Assembly (NCBI RefSeq): GCF_025947345.1
Contig: NZ_CP110011.1
Location: 3,348,001-3,412,000 of the forward strand
Length of the DNA: 64,000 nt
From: Flavobacterium sp. N502536
GTDB lineage: Bacteria > Bacteroidota > Bacteroidia > Flavobacteriales > Flavobacteriaceae
Direction of reading: 5' to 3'
Made by a program: the position numbers and the translations under genes. Positions 37,295-47,252 of the stretch are shown piece after piece; position 1 is the stretch's first letter, and the number at the start of each line of letters is the position of its first letter. The notes below the pieces were generated by a model. It had not been told where the DNA came from. It searched no databases and saw only the letters and a program-made list of their open reading frames with translations.

Positions 37295-37714
37295 TTATTT
37301 CTTTAGTAAATCAATTTGTTCTTTAGTGTCTTCAACATAAAGACTCATTTCTTCGTATTTCCATGTTCCGTTTTTAGTTCCCACTACAAATAAGGTTCCT
37401 CTGCTTTTAGAACCTCTTATCGGAATCTGTAAGTCGCAATGCTCTATGCCGTTGCTCGAATTAACACTGCCTGAGGCAATTCCGTTATCTTCAATTGGAC
37501 TACCCAATTTCTCCAGCACTATGGTATTATGCTGTGCTTCGTTCATGGCCGCTTTATAAGAATCGGATTCTTTGAGCATGGAAGTTAATCCAAAGAAAAG
37601 TCCGGCTATAAACAAACCAAACAGCACCAGAAGGCTCAAACATCCTGTTGGTACAAACCATTTCCAATTTCTGTCCCACCAGCTTTTTCTAACTTCAGTA
37701 TAATCGTCTTCCAT
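37295..37714 (-). CDS. Coa1-family-like membrane protein
   Basis: A 139-aa protein with one N-terminal transmembrane helix (about 19-45) after a Trp-rich cytosolic start (KSWWDRNWKWFVPTGC). The remainder, with LGSPIEDNGIASGSVNSSNG and the LQIPIRGSKSRGTLFV strand, matches proteins labelled cytochrome c oxidase assembly factor Coa1 in Bacteroidota. A real role in oxidase assembly is unproven here; no cytochrome oxidase genes are nearby. Confidence 0.65.
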   Translation of the reverse strand: MEDDYTEVRKSWWDRNWKWFVPTGCLSLLVLFGLFIAGLFFGLTSMLKESDSYKAAMNEAQHNTIVLEKLGSPIEDNGIASGSVNSSNGIEHCDLQIPIRGSKSRGTLFVVGTKNGTWKYEEMSLYVEDTKEQIDLLKK

Positions 37715-37719
37715 AAAAA

Positions 37720-37798
37720 GGGTAATTTTAGATTTGAGTTTGAAGGATTAAAGATACTATTAATCTTCCAAACTCTTAATTCAAATCTAAAATTACCC
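37720..37798. repeat. Long imperfect hairpin upstream of the Coa1-like gene
   Basis: Outer arms of 18 perfect bp (37720-37737 / 37781-37798, GGGTAATTTTAGATTTGA) and inner 15-bp arms with two mismatches (37736-37750 / 37761-37775) around a 10-nt loop. Confidence 0.8.
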
Positions 37799-37861
37799 AT
37801 TAAAAATTACAGCTTCAATTAAAAATCTTTTGATGAAGCGAACTAACTAATTCGCTAGACT

Positions 37862-39439
37862 TTAGTTAGATACTACTCCCGTCTGAGGAGAAACCGTTTT
37901 GTTTAATTCAGTATCTCGCTCATAAACATCCTGGAAGAAACCAATTTCTCCATTTTCATTGACCAGCGAAGTAAAATAAGTAATATAAATAGGTACTTTT
38001 TTAGTTAGTTTAAAACTGTTTTCTGTTTTACCCGCCATCGCTTTATCAATTTTATCGGGAGTCCATTCAGGATAATCTTTAAGCATGGCAGCAGCTAATT
38101 CTCTTGCCATTTTTACGTTTATACAACCATGGCTGAACGTTCTTTTTTCAAAATCAAATAAAGTTTTAGATGGGGTATCATGCATATAGATGTCATCAGG
38201 GTTCGGAAACATAAATTTTACCAATCCTAAAGAATTATCCGGTCCTGGTTTTTGTCGTACCTGACCATTTACGATTTCCATATTCTTTTTGGCCAGATAA
38301 TTTTTATCCTCAGCGATTTTACTTTTCAACTCATTGTTTACAATACTTTGCGGAACGGTCCAGTAAGGGCTAAAAACGATTCTCTCAATTTCGCCATTAA
38401 AAATGGTTGTTTTAGTTAATGGTGCTCCAACAAAGACACTGGAAGTTAGTTGCACCTTCCCATTTTTTACATAAATCAATTCATACGAAGGAACGTTGAC
38501 TAAAACATACTCATCGCAACCGGCCATTTGATCCGAAATAGTACGACATCTCTCCATGTTAAGTTTTAGGGTCTCCATTTTATCGGCAAGAGGAACATTC
38601 ATTTCTTTAATATGTTCTTCTGATAAAATATAGTTAGGTTTGAAACCGTTACGAACTTTATATTTCATTACAGCATCCATTAATTCACGGTCGTAAACGT
38701 TACTTTTAGAATCATTTTTTAAATCTCCCAATAAGTATAAACGGGTTCTGACTTGGGCGATAGTATTTGAAACAGCATCCGGACGTAAATCTTTATAAGG
38801 TGTTTCTTCCGGAACAATAGGTTTCCATTTATTAGAACGGTCTAGTTTTTTATATTTTTTCAGAACGTCCTGTAATTTATAATATTGATCATAGGTTACT
38901 TTAACATTTTCAGTGGTCGAAGTAGTAGTTTCTTCGATTGTACTATAATTTAAAAAATCTTTCAGCATAGCATCATACGACATTTTTTTCCCGGCATCTG
39001 CATTATTTTTTTTGGCGTAAGCAATATATAAAGTGCTCAAAAGCATATCTGCATCTATTTTAGACAGTTTTGTTGTTGAAGAAGAAGAAAAAAGAGCATC
39101 GATTTCTTTTTGATAAGGAACAACCAAATCATTCGTTTTTTTGGCTTTTTGATATAATGCAGAACCAAACTCATTGATGGCATCTTCATCAAACCAAATA
39201 GTTCCCGGAGTTCTGTTTTTGTATAATGACATGACGTTAGACTTATATTTTTTCAAATCAGAATATCTTTTAAAGAAGTCATTTGAAATTTCGTTTACAT
39301 TATCAGAACCTGAATTCTTGTAAACGGGTGCGATAGTTGAAGTTTTTTTATAAGAAACGTTCTTATGATCAGTTTTGGCAAAAGAAGACATAAAAAAACT
39401 TAGGACTATAATTAGGCTGAGTGGATATAATGTTTTCAT
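37862..39439 (-). CDS. L,D-transpeptidase, YcbB/LdtD-like
   Basis: A 525-aa secreted or membrane-anchored enzyme that makes 3-3 crosslinks in peptidoglycan. Signal peptide to SSFAK; a helical substrate-like region (~100-250), a peptidoglycan-binding-like segment (RTRLYLLGDL, ELMDAVMKYKVRNGF), then the catalytic domain with YELIYVKNGKVQLTSSVFVG, YMHDTPSK and the HGC motif (SHGCINVKMARELA) with nucleophile Cys439. Length and order fit the YcbB class. Confidence 0.9.
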   Translation of the reverse strand: MKTLYPLSLIIVLSFFMSSFAKTDHKNVSYKKTSTIAPVYKNSGSDNVNEISNDFFKRYSDLKKYKSNVMSLYKNRTPGTIWFDEDAINEFGSALYQKAKKTNDLVVPYQKEIDALFSSSSTTKLSKIDADMLLSTLYIAYAKKNNADAGKKMSYDAMLKDFLNYSTIEETTTSTTENVKVTYDQYYKLQDVLKKYKKLDRSNKWKPIVPEETPYKDLRPDAVSNTIAQVRTRLYLLGDLKNDSKSNVYDRELMDAVMKYKVRNGFKPNYILSEEHIKEMNVPLADKMETLKLNMERCRTISDQMAGCDEYVLVNVPSYELIYVKNGKVQLTSSVFVGAPLTKTTIFNGEIERIVFSPYWTVPQSIVNNELKSKIAEDKNYLAKKNMEIVNGQVRQKPGPDNSLGLVKFMFPNPDDIYMHDTPSKTLFDFEKRTFSHGCINVKMARELAAAMLKDYPEWTPDKIDKAMAGKTENSFKLTKKVPIYITYFTSLVNENGEIGFFQDVYERDTELNKTVSPQTGVVSN

Positions 39440-39741
39440 TTTTTTAATTTTTACATTGTTACTTTTGTAGGTAGTTTTAAGTAAAAATTTGGGGTTTTTC
39501 TATACTACTAAATTAGTTTACAATACTGGTTTTTAAGTTGTTGTATTTTGTTTAAATATTTCAAGATTGCCATGTTGTTAACATTTTTATAAGACTTATA
39601 TAGGATAAATCAACTTAGTATTCAAATTGTTACCCCTCTGAATTAAAAAAGATTCTTTTTTTTGTTAACAAAAAGATATTAGCATGATCAAATGTTGTAA
39701 TATTTTGTAAATTGCTCCCTTAAAATTATCATATTCATAAA
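39440..39741. other. Divergent promoter region, no gene seen
   Basis: AT-rich gap between the L,D-transpeptidase and the mutase. No clear TAnnTTTG box or riboswitch was identified; in particular no cobalamin riboswitch features are obvious before the B12-dependent mutase. Confidence 0.4.
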
Positions 39742-42700
39742 ATGGAACAACAAATACCATATATTCCTAAAAATAAAGTAAGAATTGTAACCGCAGCGTC
39801 ACTTTTTGACGGACATGATGCAGCGATAAACATCATGCGCCGTATTATTCAGTCCACTGGAGTTGAGGTTATTCACCTGGGGCACGACCGTAGTGTTGAA
39901 GAAGTGGTGAATACTGCTATTCAGGAAGATGCAAATGCGATTGCGATGACATCCTACCAGGGAGGGCATAATGAGTATTTTAAATATATGTATGACTTGC
40001 TAAAAGAAAAAGGAGCAGGACATATCAAAATTTTTGGAGGCGGAGGCGGAGTAATTCTGCCTAGCGAGATTTCAGAATTACACGAATATGGTATCACGAG
40101 AATTTACTCTCCGGATGATGGCCGTTCTTTAGGTTTGCAGGGAATGATTAATGATTTGGTGCAACGTGCCGATTATCCAATTGGAGATCAGTTAAACGGA
40201 GAAATTGATCATATCGAAAACAAAATTCCAACAGCAATTGCACGTTTGATTTCGGCAGCAGAGAATTTCCCTGAAATCGCAAAACCTGTTTTTGATCAGA
40301 TTCACGAAAGCAATACCAATTCTATAATTCCGGTTCTTGGAATTACCGGAACAGGTGGAGCCGGAAAATCGTCTTTGGTAGATGAACTCGTTCGTCGTTT
40401 TTTAATTGATTTCCCTGAAAAAACAATCGGATTGATTTCTGTCGATCCGTCAAAAAGAAAAACTGGAGGAGCATTATTAGGAGACAGAATCCGTATGAAT
40501 GCCATTAACAATCCTCGTGTATATATGCGCTCGCTGGCGACACGTCAGTCGAACTTGGCCTTATCTAAATATGTTGCCGAGGCCATTCAGGTTTTAAAAG
40601 CAGCAAAATACGATTTGATTATTCTTGAAACTTCAGGAATCGGACAATCAGATACCGAGATTATGGATCACTCTGATGTATCTTTATATGTAATGACACC
40701 GGAGTTTGGAGCAGCAACACAATTGGAGAAAATCGACATGCTTGATTTTGCCGATTTGGTGGCTTTGAATAAGTTTGACAAAAGAGGTGCTCTTGACGCG
40801 ATTCGTGACGTTAAAAAGCAATACCAGCGCAATCATAATTTATGGGATAAAAATCCGGATGAAATGCCGGTTTTTGGAACCATTGCTTCTCAGTTTAACG
40901 ATCCGGGAATGAACACGCTTTATAAAGCGATCATGGACAAGATTGTAGAGAAAACGCAATCGGAGCTGAAATCTACTTTTCAGATTACAAAGGAAATGAG
41001 TGAGAAAATCTTCGTGATCCCGCCACACAGAACCCGTTACTTGTCAGAAATTGCAGAGAACAACCGATCTTATGACGAAAGCGCGCTTTCGCAGCAAAAA
41101 GTAGCACAGAAATTATACGGAATCTTTAAAACCATAGAATCGGTTTCAGGGAAAGTTCCGCAAATTAATAAAGCCGGAATCGATGATTCTACTGTTTTAC
41201 CAAGCGTTACGGAAGCACATGACGAAAACAGAATCTTTTTAAACCTATTACTCAATCAGTTTGATAAGGTAAAAATGGATTTAGATCCATACAACTGGGA
41301 AATTATTCTGAATTGGGACGAAAAAGTAGCCAAATATAAAAATCCGGTTTACAGCTTTAAGGTGCGTGATAAAGAAATTAAAATCGCGACCCATTCTGAA
41401 AGTTTATCGCATTTGCAAATTCCAAAAATTGCTTTGCCGAAGTATGAAGCCTGGGGTGATGTTTTGCGTTGGAATTTACAGGAAAATGTTCCTGGTGAAT
41501 TTCCGTTTGCTTCGGGCTTGTATCCGTTTAAACGTGAGGGAGAAGATCCATCAAGAATGTTTGCAGGTGAGGGTGGACCGGAAAGAACCAACAAACGTTT
41601 TCATTATGTGAGTGCAGGATTGCCGGCAAAACGACTTTCGACCGCTTTTGATAGTGTGACTTTATACGGAAACGATCCGGATATTCGTCCTGATATTTAC
41701 GGAAAAATCGGTAATGCCGGAGTTTCGATTTGTTGTTTGGACGATGCTAAAAAACTATATTCTGGTTTCGATTTGGTTCACGCTTTAACCTCGGTAAGTA
41801 TGACCATCAACGGACCAGCACCAATGTTGTTAGGCTTTTTTATGAACGCGGCGATCGATCAGCAATGCGAATATTACATCAAAGCCAATGATTTAGAAAA
41901 AGAAGTTGAAGCTAAAATCAACAAAATATACAAGGAAAAAGGAACTGAACGCCCGAAATACCAAGGCGATTTACCGGAAGGTAACAACGGTTTGGGATTA
42001 ATGCTTTTGGGGGTTACCGGAGATCAGGTTTTACCTTTAGACGTTTATAATGATATTAAAACCAAAACCTTATCACAGGTTCGTGGAACGGTTCAGGCTG
42101 ATATTTTAAAAGAAGATCAGGCACAAAACACCTGTATTTTCTCTACCGAATTTGCTTTGCGATTGATGGGTGACGTGCAGGAATATTTTATTACCAAAAA
42201 CGTTCGTAACTTTTATTCTGTTTCGATTTCAGGATATCATATCGCCGAGGCAGGAGCGAACCCAATTACACAGTTGGCTTTTACGCTTTCGAATGGTTTC
42301 ACTTACGTGGAATATTACTTAAGCCGTGGCATGAGCATCAACGATTTTGGACCAAACTTATCGTTCTTCTTCTCAAACGGAGTAGACCCGGAATATTCGG
42401 TAATTGGTCGTGTAGCACGTAAGATTTGGGCAAAAGCCATGAAAAACAAATACGGAGCCAACGAAAGAGCACAAATGCTAAAATATCACATTCAAACTTC
42501 CGGGCGTTCGTTACACGCACAGGAAATTGATTTTAATGATATACGAACTACTTTACAAGCTTTGTATGCGATTTACGACAACTGTAACTCGCTACACACC
42601 AATGCTTACGACGAAGCGATTACCACGCCAACCGAAGAATCAGTGCGTCGAGCAATGGCAATTCAGTTGATTATCAATAAAGAATTAGGTCTTGCGAAAA

Positions 42701-43182
42701 ACGAAAACCCAATTCAGGGATCGTTTATCATCGAAGAATTAACCGATTTGGTAGAAGCTGCCGTTTTACAGGAATTCGACCGTATCACAGAACGTGGCGG
42801 AGTATTAGGTGCCATGGAAACCATGTACCAGCGTTCTAAAATTCAGGAAGAAAGTTTGTATTATGAAACCCTAAAACACAACGGAGACTTCCCGATTGTG
42901 GGGGTAAACACTTTCTTAAGCTCAAAAGGCTCTCCAACGGTAATTCCGGCAGAAGTAATTCGAGCCACTGAAGAAGAAAAACAATATCAAATTACGATGC
43001 TCGATAACTTACACCAGTTTCACGAAGCAAAAGTAAACGAGCACTTGCGTCAACTACAGGAAGCCGCCATTAAAAACGAAAATTTATTCGACCATTTAAT
43101 GGAAGCCACAAAAGTTTGTTCGTTGGGTCAGATTACTTCAGCCTTGTTTGAAGTAGGCGGGCAGTATAGAAGGAATATGTAA
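39742..43182 (+). CDS. icmF: Fused acyl-CoA mutase, IcmF type
   Basis: A 1146-aa B12-dependent carbon-skeleton mutase with its chaperone fused. The order is that of IcmF: B12-binding domain (~12-140, [13 protein letters not shown] with axial-ligand candidate His25), MeaI-like G-protein (~195-430, P-loop [27 protein letters not shown]), and mutase TIM barrel (~570 onward, [19 protein letters not shown] and [20 protein letters not shown]). It should interconvert isobutyryl- and n-butyryl-CoA or a related pair. It stands alone, without the separate mutase subunits. Confidence 0.92.
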   Translation: MEQQIPYIPKNKVRIVTAASLFDGHDAAINIMRRIIQSTGVEVIHLGHDRSVEEVVNTAIQEDANAIAMTSYQGGHNEYFKYMYDLLKEKGAGHIKIFGGGGGVILPSEISELHEYGITRIYSPDDGRSLGLQGMINDLVQRADYPIGDQLNGEIDHIENKIPTAIARLISAAENFPEIAKPVFDQIHESNTNSIIPVLGITGTGGAGKSSLVDELVRRFLIDFPEKTIGLISVDPSKRKTGGALLGDRIRMNAINNPRVYMRSLATRQSNLALSKYVAEAIQVLKAAKYDLIILETSGIGQSDTEIMDHSDVSLYVMTPEFGAATQLEKIDMLDFADLVALNKFDKRGALDAIRDVKKQYQRNHNLWDKNPDEMPVFGTIASQFNDPGMNTLYKAIMDKIVEKTQSELKSTFQITKEMSEKIFVIPPHRTRYLSEIAENNRSYDESALSQQKVAQKLYGIFKTIESVSGKVPQINKAGIDDSTVLPSVTEAHDENRIFLNLLLNQFDKVKMDLDPYNWEIILNWDEKVAKYKNPVYSFKVRDKEIKIATHSESLSHLQIPKIALPKYEAWGDVLRWNLQENVPGEFPFASGLYPFKREGEDPSRMFAGEGGPERTNKRFHYVSAGLPAKRLSTAFDSVTLYGNDPDIRPDIYGKIGNAGVSICCLDDAKKLYSGFDLVHALTSVSMTINGPAPMLLGFFMNAAIDQQCEYYIKANDLEKEVEAKINKIYKEKGTERPKYQGDLPEGNNGLGLMLLGVTGDQVLPLDVYNDIKTKTLSQVRGTVQADILKEDQAQNTCIFSTEFALRLMGDVQEYFITKNVRNFYSVSISGYHIAEAGANPITQLAFTLSNGFTYVEYYLSRGMSINDFGPNLSFFFSNGVDPEYSVIGRVARKIWAKAMKNKYGANERAQMLKYHIQTSGRSLHAQEIDFNDIRTTLQALYAIYDNCNSLHTNAYDEAITTPTEESVRRAMAIQLIINKELGLAKNENPIQGSFIIEELTDLVEAAVLQEFDRITERGGVLGAMETMYQRSKIQEESLYYETLKHNGDFPIVGVNTFLSSKGSPTVIPAEVIRATEEEKQYQITMLDNLHQFHEAKVNEHLRQLQEAAIKNENLFDHLMEATKVCSLGQITSALFEVGGQYRRNM

Positions 43183-43204
43183 GCTTTTTAATTTTATTTT
43201 ATGG

Positions 43205-43232
43205 AAAACCTCTCAGAAATGGGAGGTTTTTT
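43205..43232 (+). terminator. Terminator of icmF
   Basis: Stem AAAACCTC / GAGGTTTT followed by seven T. Confidence 0.75.
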
Positions 43233-43304
43233 TGTTTTATGAAAATTGAAATACTCAGGTTTATAGAAGAGGATTTATGTAAACGCTCTACAAATGCTTC
43301 CCAC

Positions 43305-43515
43305 TTGTGAACACAAAGAATAAAACCCCGTGCAGTTTGTCATTTCGACCGAAGGGAGAAATCACACCGTATTTCCGCAAAGAAAGTCGCCAATCTTTGC
43401 ACAGTTTCGAATGTGATTTCTCCTTCGTCGAAATGACAGCATTGTGGTTGTTCTTCTCGTTGCTGGTGAGTATTTCCACATGAATCCAAAGCAATGCACG
43501 AACGAGTCTCTCACA
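43305..43515. repeat. ~200-bp TGTCATTTCGACC inverted repeat, copy 1
   Basis: Core 43338-43438: TGTCATTTCGACCGAAGGGA ... TTCTCCTTCGTCGAAATGACA, with a central GTCGCCAATCTTTG word. Flanking GAACACAAAGAATAAAA and ATTGTGGTTGTTCTTCTCGT are shared with the copies at 45650 and 45870. Confidence 0.85.
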
Positions 43516-43520
43516 CGAAC

Positions 43521-43862
43521 TTATGCTAATAAATTTTTAGCTTCTTCTATACTAGGCTCTCGGGCTAATTTCAGTACACTAGCCATTACCTCTAACCAAT
43601 GTCCTTTATTATGAGTGTTATGAAATGAAGCTCCATAAAATGAAGCAGTTGGTGGATAAGAAACAATATTTTTCTCTTTTGCGATTTTAGAAAATATTTT
43701 TGCTAATTTTTCTTTGTTAATAATTGTTGTGTCAAACCTTTCTGGTAAAATGCTACAAGTACAAAATAATGTTAAACATAAATTCGATAACTCTCTGTAA
43801 GTTGCATTATTTGCTATAGACTGATTTAAATAATTAAAAAGTTCTTTGGTATCATGATTCAT
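43521..43862 (-). CDS. Hypothetical protein, 113 aa
   Basis: Not recognised. The start at 43862 (MNHDTKELFNYLNQSIANNA) is preferred over an in-frame Met at 44021, whose extra 53 residues are Lys/Asn-rich and lie over the promoter of the divergent gene. Mostly helical, with one Cys pair (LFCTCSILPERF) and a FHNTHNKGHWLEVMASVLKL segment. Probably a lineage-specific cytosolic protein. Confidence 0.5.
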   Translation of the reverse strand: MNHDTKELFNYLNQSIANNATYRELSNLCLTLFCTCSILPERFDTTIINKEKLAKIFSKIAKEKNIVSYPPTASFYGASFHNTHNKGHWLEVMASVLKLAREPSIEEAKNLLA

Positions 43863-44023
43863 AGCTTTTGTATTTAATTTATCGCGCTGGCACAAGAAGG
43901 GAAATATGTTTTTTTCTTTTCTCGTATTTTTATTAAAAAGTGGTTTGGTTGAACTGTCAAATCTCTTTTTGTATACATGATTTTTATATTTTTTACTAAT
44001 GATATTTGTAATAATAATCATTA

Positions 44024-44031
44024 TATATTTG
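44024..44031 (+). promoter_or_regulatory. -7 box for the T9SS cargo gene
   Basis: TATATTTG fits TAnnTTTG; ATG at 44080. Confidence 0.45.
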
Positions 44032-44079
44032 CGACTTTTTTAACAATATTACGCATTAAATTATCAACCATTGCCTTTA

Positions 44080-45657
44080 ATGAAAACAAAACTACTCTTC
44101 TTTATCTTCGTTTTTAATTTTACTAATCTTAGCGCTCAACAAAAAATTTATGATTTTTATGGAAATCCTGATTACTTTATAAAATTTAATGATCATATTC
44201 TCTTTGAAGGATATGATGAGGAGTTTGGTCGAGAAGTATGGAAATCGGATGGAACTTCCAATAATACAAAAATGATAGCAGATATTTACCCTGGAAAAAA
44301 AGGATCTTATCCCCTATTGTCGGAAGATTATTCTGTAACCTTCAAAGATGACTTGTATTTTATAGCAGGCACTGAAAATTTTTCTGACATATGGAAAACT
44401 GACGGAACGACAAATGGTACCATAAAATTGACAAATTTTCTAAAGGAAAGAGTTCTGAGGATATTTCCTGTGGGAGACTATGTTTTTTTTTTAATTAGGA
44501 TAGGTAACGATCATTTGCAAGTTTGGAGAACAGATGGATCTATAGGTGGGGCTGTAATGATTAAAGATATTCAGAATTACTTTTTTGACCCAAGTTTTGT
44601 AGGCGAGTTGAATGGGAATTTTATATTCACGATTTCAGCTACAGGATTAAGCAGCAGTAGAATCTGGAGAAGTGATGGAACTACAGAAGGAACTTATCCT
44701 ATTAGTCCATTATTAAGCGGAAATGGTTCGGGATACTCAGGTACAAATGCATTATCTCAGTATATAAAATTTAACAACAAGTTGTATTTTATTACGAGAC
44801 ATTTTCTCTATGAAACAGATGGAACGCTTGAAAACACAAAAAATATTGGAAGTGTGTGGAATGCACAAAGTGATTTAGTGAATTATAGTTCTGCGATAGA
44901 GGTAAATAATAATTTGTATTTCATATTTTTTTCTGCGAATAAGCATAAGCTGTCAATATGGAAATTTGATCCAGCAAATAGAACTTTGAACGAAATATAT
45001 ACACACACAAGTCAAAAATATTTTTCACCCTCAAATTTTATTAAAATAGATAATTCTTTGCTTTTCCTTTCATCTAATGAAATAGGAGCCGCATCTTTAG
45101 TGTCATTTGATTTTGCAACTTACAAAGTGTCAAATTTAAAGCAATTATCAAATACTATAGAACAGACTGATGCTTTTATTTATTTATTTGATTGTTCTAA
45201 GATTTTTAAAATTAATAATAATGAGTATTTTATATCAGAAATAGATAAGGATAAATATTCGAGAAAAGGATGGATTTTTAATAGAGCATTAAATACAATT
45301 GAAAACATTAGTGTACTAGATAATATAAGAGACGCCATTGTTTATAATGGCGATATATATTACGCAAAGGGGCGCAAATTATGGAAATATACTAATAACT
45401 TAAGTACTCCATTAATAGAAAGTAGATCATCTTTGGTATTTTACCCAAATCCTGCAAGTGACTTTGTAAGTATACAGGCTGAAAATAATAATCAAGTTGA
45501 AAATGCTCAGATTTTTGATTTAAATGGAAAGTTAGTAAGCAATAAAGCTGATTTTGCTGCTGATAAAATTGATGTTTCTAAGCTAAATCCAGGTACTTAT
45601 ATTTTGAAAGCTAAAGTTAACGGAACTATCATCTCAAAGAAAATAATAAAGAACTAA
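44080..45657 (+). CDS. T9SS-exported protein with ELWxxDGT repeats
   Basis: The start at 44080 (MKTKLLFFIFVFNFTNLSAQ) gives the signal peptide. The 525-aa product has several ELWxxDGT-type beta repeats (REVWKSDGTSNNT, SDIWKTDGTTNGT, LQVWRTDGSIGGA, SRIWRSDGTTEGT), suggesting a propeller-like fold. It ends in a type A type IX secretion sorting domain (VFYPNPASDFVSIQ ... PGTYILKAKVNG ... KKIIKN), so it should be exported to the cell surface. Function unknown. The stop codon sits within the start of a repeat copy. Confidence 0.88.
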   Translation: MKTKLLFFIFVFNFTNLSAQQKIYDFYGNPDYFIKFNDHILFEGYDEEFGREVWKSDGTSNNTKMIADIYPGKKGSYPLLSEDYSVTFKDDLYFIAGTENFSDIWKTDGTTNGTIKLTNFLKERVLRIFPVGDYVFFLIRIGNDHLQVWRTDGSIGGAVMIKDIQNYFFDPSFVGELNGNFIFTISATGLSSSRIWRSDGTTEGTYPISPLLSGNGSGYSGTNALSQYIKFNNKLYFITRHFLYETDGTLENTKNIGSVWNAQSDLVNYSSAIEVNNNLYFIFFSANKHKLSIWKFDPANRTLNEIYTHTSQKYFSPSNFIKIDNSLLFLSSNEIGAASLVSFDFATYKVSNLKQLSNTIEQTDAFIYLFDCSKIFKINNNEYFISEIDKDKYSRKGWIFNRALNTIENISVLDNIRDAIVYNGDIYYAKGRKLWKYTNNLSTPLIESRSSLVFYPNPASDFVSIQAENNNQVENAQIFDLNGKLVSNKADFAADKIDVSKLNPGTYILKAKVNGTIISKKIIKN

Positions 45658-45850
45658 AACTCCATACAGTTTGTCATTTCGACCGAAGGGAGAAATCACA
45701 CCAGTATTTCCACAAAGTAAGTCGCCAATCTTTGTAGAGTTTCGAATGTGATTTCTCCTTACGTCGAAATGACAGTATTGTGGTTGTTCTTCTCGTTGCT
45801 GGTAAGTATTCCCGAGTGAATCCCAAGTAATGTACAAACGAGTTGCTCCC
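45650..45850. repeat. TGTCATTTCGACC inverted repeat, copy 2
   Basis: Core 45672-45774, same structure as copy 1. It begins at the stop codon of the T9SS cargo gene. Confidence 0.85.
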
Positions 45851-45869
45851 TTGCTAGTCGAGCGTCCCG

Positions 45870-46056
45870 TTTATGAACACAAAGAATAAAATCCATACAG
45901 CTTGTCATTTCGACCGAAGGGAGAAATCACACCAGTATTTCCGCAAAGAAAGTCGCCAATCTTTGTAGAGTTTCGAATGTGATTTGCTTCGCCTATTCGC
46001 TATCGCTCGAGTCTCCTTTCGGTCGAAATGACAATATTGTGGTTGTTTTTATCGAA
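45870..46056. repeat. TGTCATTTCGACC inverted repeat, copy 3
   Basis: Core 45903-46033, in tandem with copy 2. It is longer because of a 25-30 bp internal addition (TTCGCCTATTCGCTATCGC) in the right arm. No gene between 45658 and 46056. Confidence 0.85.
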
Positions 46057-46437
46057 TTAAGCTTTCTTTTTTACCGGAACTTTTGTTTTTAATTTTTCAA
46101 TAAGAGCGTCGGCTTCCTGATATAGGGAAATCGATCGCAGTGATTCTGCATAGCGGTAGTAATATTCAGGTTCTAAATCGGTGGTAAGGGCAAAAAGCTC
46201 GCGGTACCATTTGGCGGCTTTGTCCATATTACACTTGGCGTAAGAGGAGTTTCCTAACTTCTGAAATAGATCTACAGATTTGTAGCCTTTTGCGGCAACC
46301 CTTTCGTAGGTTTTCATCACGTCAACATAAACGTATTTGTCGCTTACTTTATTGGTTTGATAAAATTTTTCATCCTGAGCAGAAACACGAATTGAAAAAA
46401 GAGTCAATAGCACTAGAACAGCTAGTTTTTCTTTCAT
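46057..46437 (-). CDS. Short TPR protein, PorE N-domain-like
   Basis: Start at 46437 (MKEKLAVLVLLTLFSIRVSA), giving a signal peptide; 126 aa. The mature part is a TPR-like pair (YVYVDVMKTYERVAAKGYKS, SSYAKCNMDKAAKWYRELFA, EYYYRYAESLRSISLYQEAD). It closely resembles the N-terminal module of the OmpA/PD40-domain proteins (PorE-like) that bind peptidoglycan near the T9SS. Those proteins are ~600 aa; here only the TPR remains, ending in a KKKA tail. It could be a stand-alone adaptor or a truncated copy. Confidence 0.65.
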   Translation of the reverse strand: MKEKLAVLVLLTLFSIRVSAQDEKFYQTNKVSDKYVYVDVMKTYERVAAKGYKSVDLFQKLGNSSYAKCNMDKAAKWYRELFALTTDLEPEYYYRYAESLRSISLYQEADALIEKLKTKVPVKKKA

Positions 46438-46733
46438 GGAAATAGATTTAAATGGGGACTTGATATTATTTATATTTTTTTGGAACAATTTAAAAGCAAG
46501 AGAATTATTTAATGTCAGCTGATTGTGTTTTTTGCAAATATATCTAAATCAGTAATATAACATGTATTTTGGCGATGTTTTTTTGACTTTATCGATAAAA
46601 TTAGAGTCGAAAACAATAGTAAAATCTTGTCTGGTAAATAATTTCTTATGGATATAAAAACGTTTAAGGCTTGAAATTATTTTAGTTACGCTAAAAAATA
46701 ATCTAACTTTATAAAGATTTAGAGGACGGCAGT

Positions 46734-47201
46734 ATGAGAATGGAAGACTATTTAAGTAAAATAAATAATTTGCGTCTTGTAGAACATAGAGTTGGGCTTT
46801 GTGTTAATGCTGAGTTGGAGGAGCTTATTTTAAAAATAGCGTTAGAGAACAGTCAAAGCTATTTTACGCTGGAGGTGCTTTTTCAAAAAACAAACAATAA
46901 TGGTATGGTATTAAATCCCGAAACGGTTCAATTCATTGCAAATTGTTACGGCTTGATGTTTATGGACGAGAAAGTAACCGGAAATGTTTGTTTTGCGCAC
47001 AGTCAGGAATTGCGACCTGAGTTTAAACAAAGCTGTACGACAATTGATGTTTTAGATTTAAGTTATGCTATTTTGCATTCGTCACTTTATTGCGAAGATT
47101 TAAAAATCAATGAGCTAAAAATTCCTGTACCGCAAGATGTTGTTGTGTTTTGGAAACTAGTTCAAATAGGGAAGGAATTACGAGGGAAAGAAAAGGAATA
47201 A
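46734..47201 (+). CDS. Hypothetical protein, 155 aa
   Basis: Not recognised. Soluble and mostly helical; a second in-frame ATG at 46740 is an equally possible start. Four or five Cys are scattered (VGLCVN, IANCYG, NVCFAH, KQSCTT, SLYCED) without a zinc-finger spacing. The 296-bp region upstream has no gene. It is convergent with a small secreted protein and shares a terminator with it. Confidence 0.55.
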   Translation: MRMEDYLSKINNLRLVEHRVGLCVNAELEELILKIALENSQSYFTLEVLFQKTNNNGMVLNPETVQFIANCYGLMFMDEKVTGNVCFAHSQELRPEFKQSCTTIDVLDLSYAILHSSLYCEDLKINELKIPVPQDVVVFWKLVQIGKELRGKEKE

Positions 47202-47205
47202 ACAA

Positions 47206-47234
47206 AAAAAGCATCAGCCCGGCTGATGCTTTTC
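47206..47234. terminator. Shared terminator between convergent genes
   Basis: Stem AAAAGCATCAGCC / GGCTGATGCTTTT, A-run before and T-run after. Confidence 0.85.
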
Positions 47235-47252
47235 AATTTCAAGTAAAAACAA

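Noticed and set aside
43288..43494. Leftward ORF resembling one at 45634-45837
   Set aside because: Both lie in copies of the same intergenic inverted repeat, so the similarity comes from the repeat and not from a protein.
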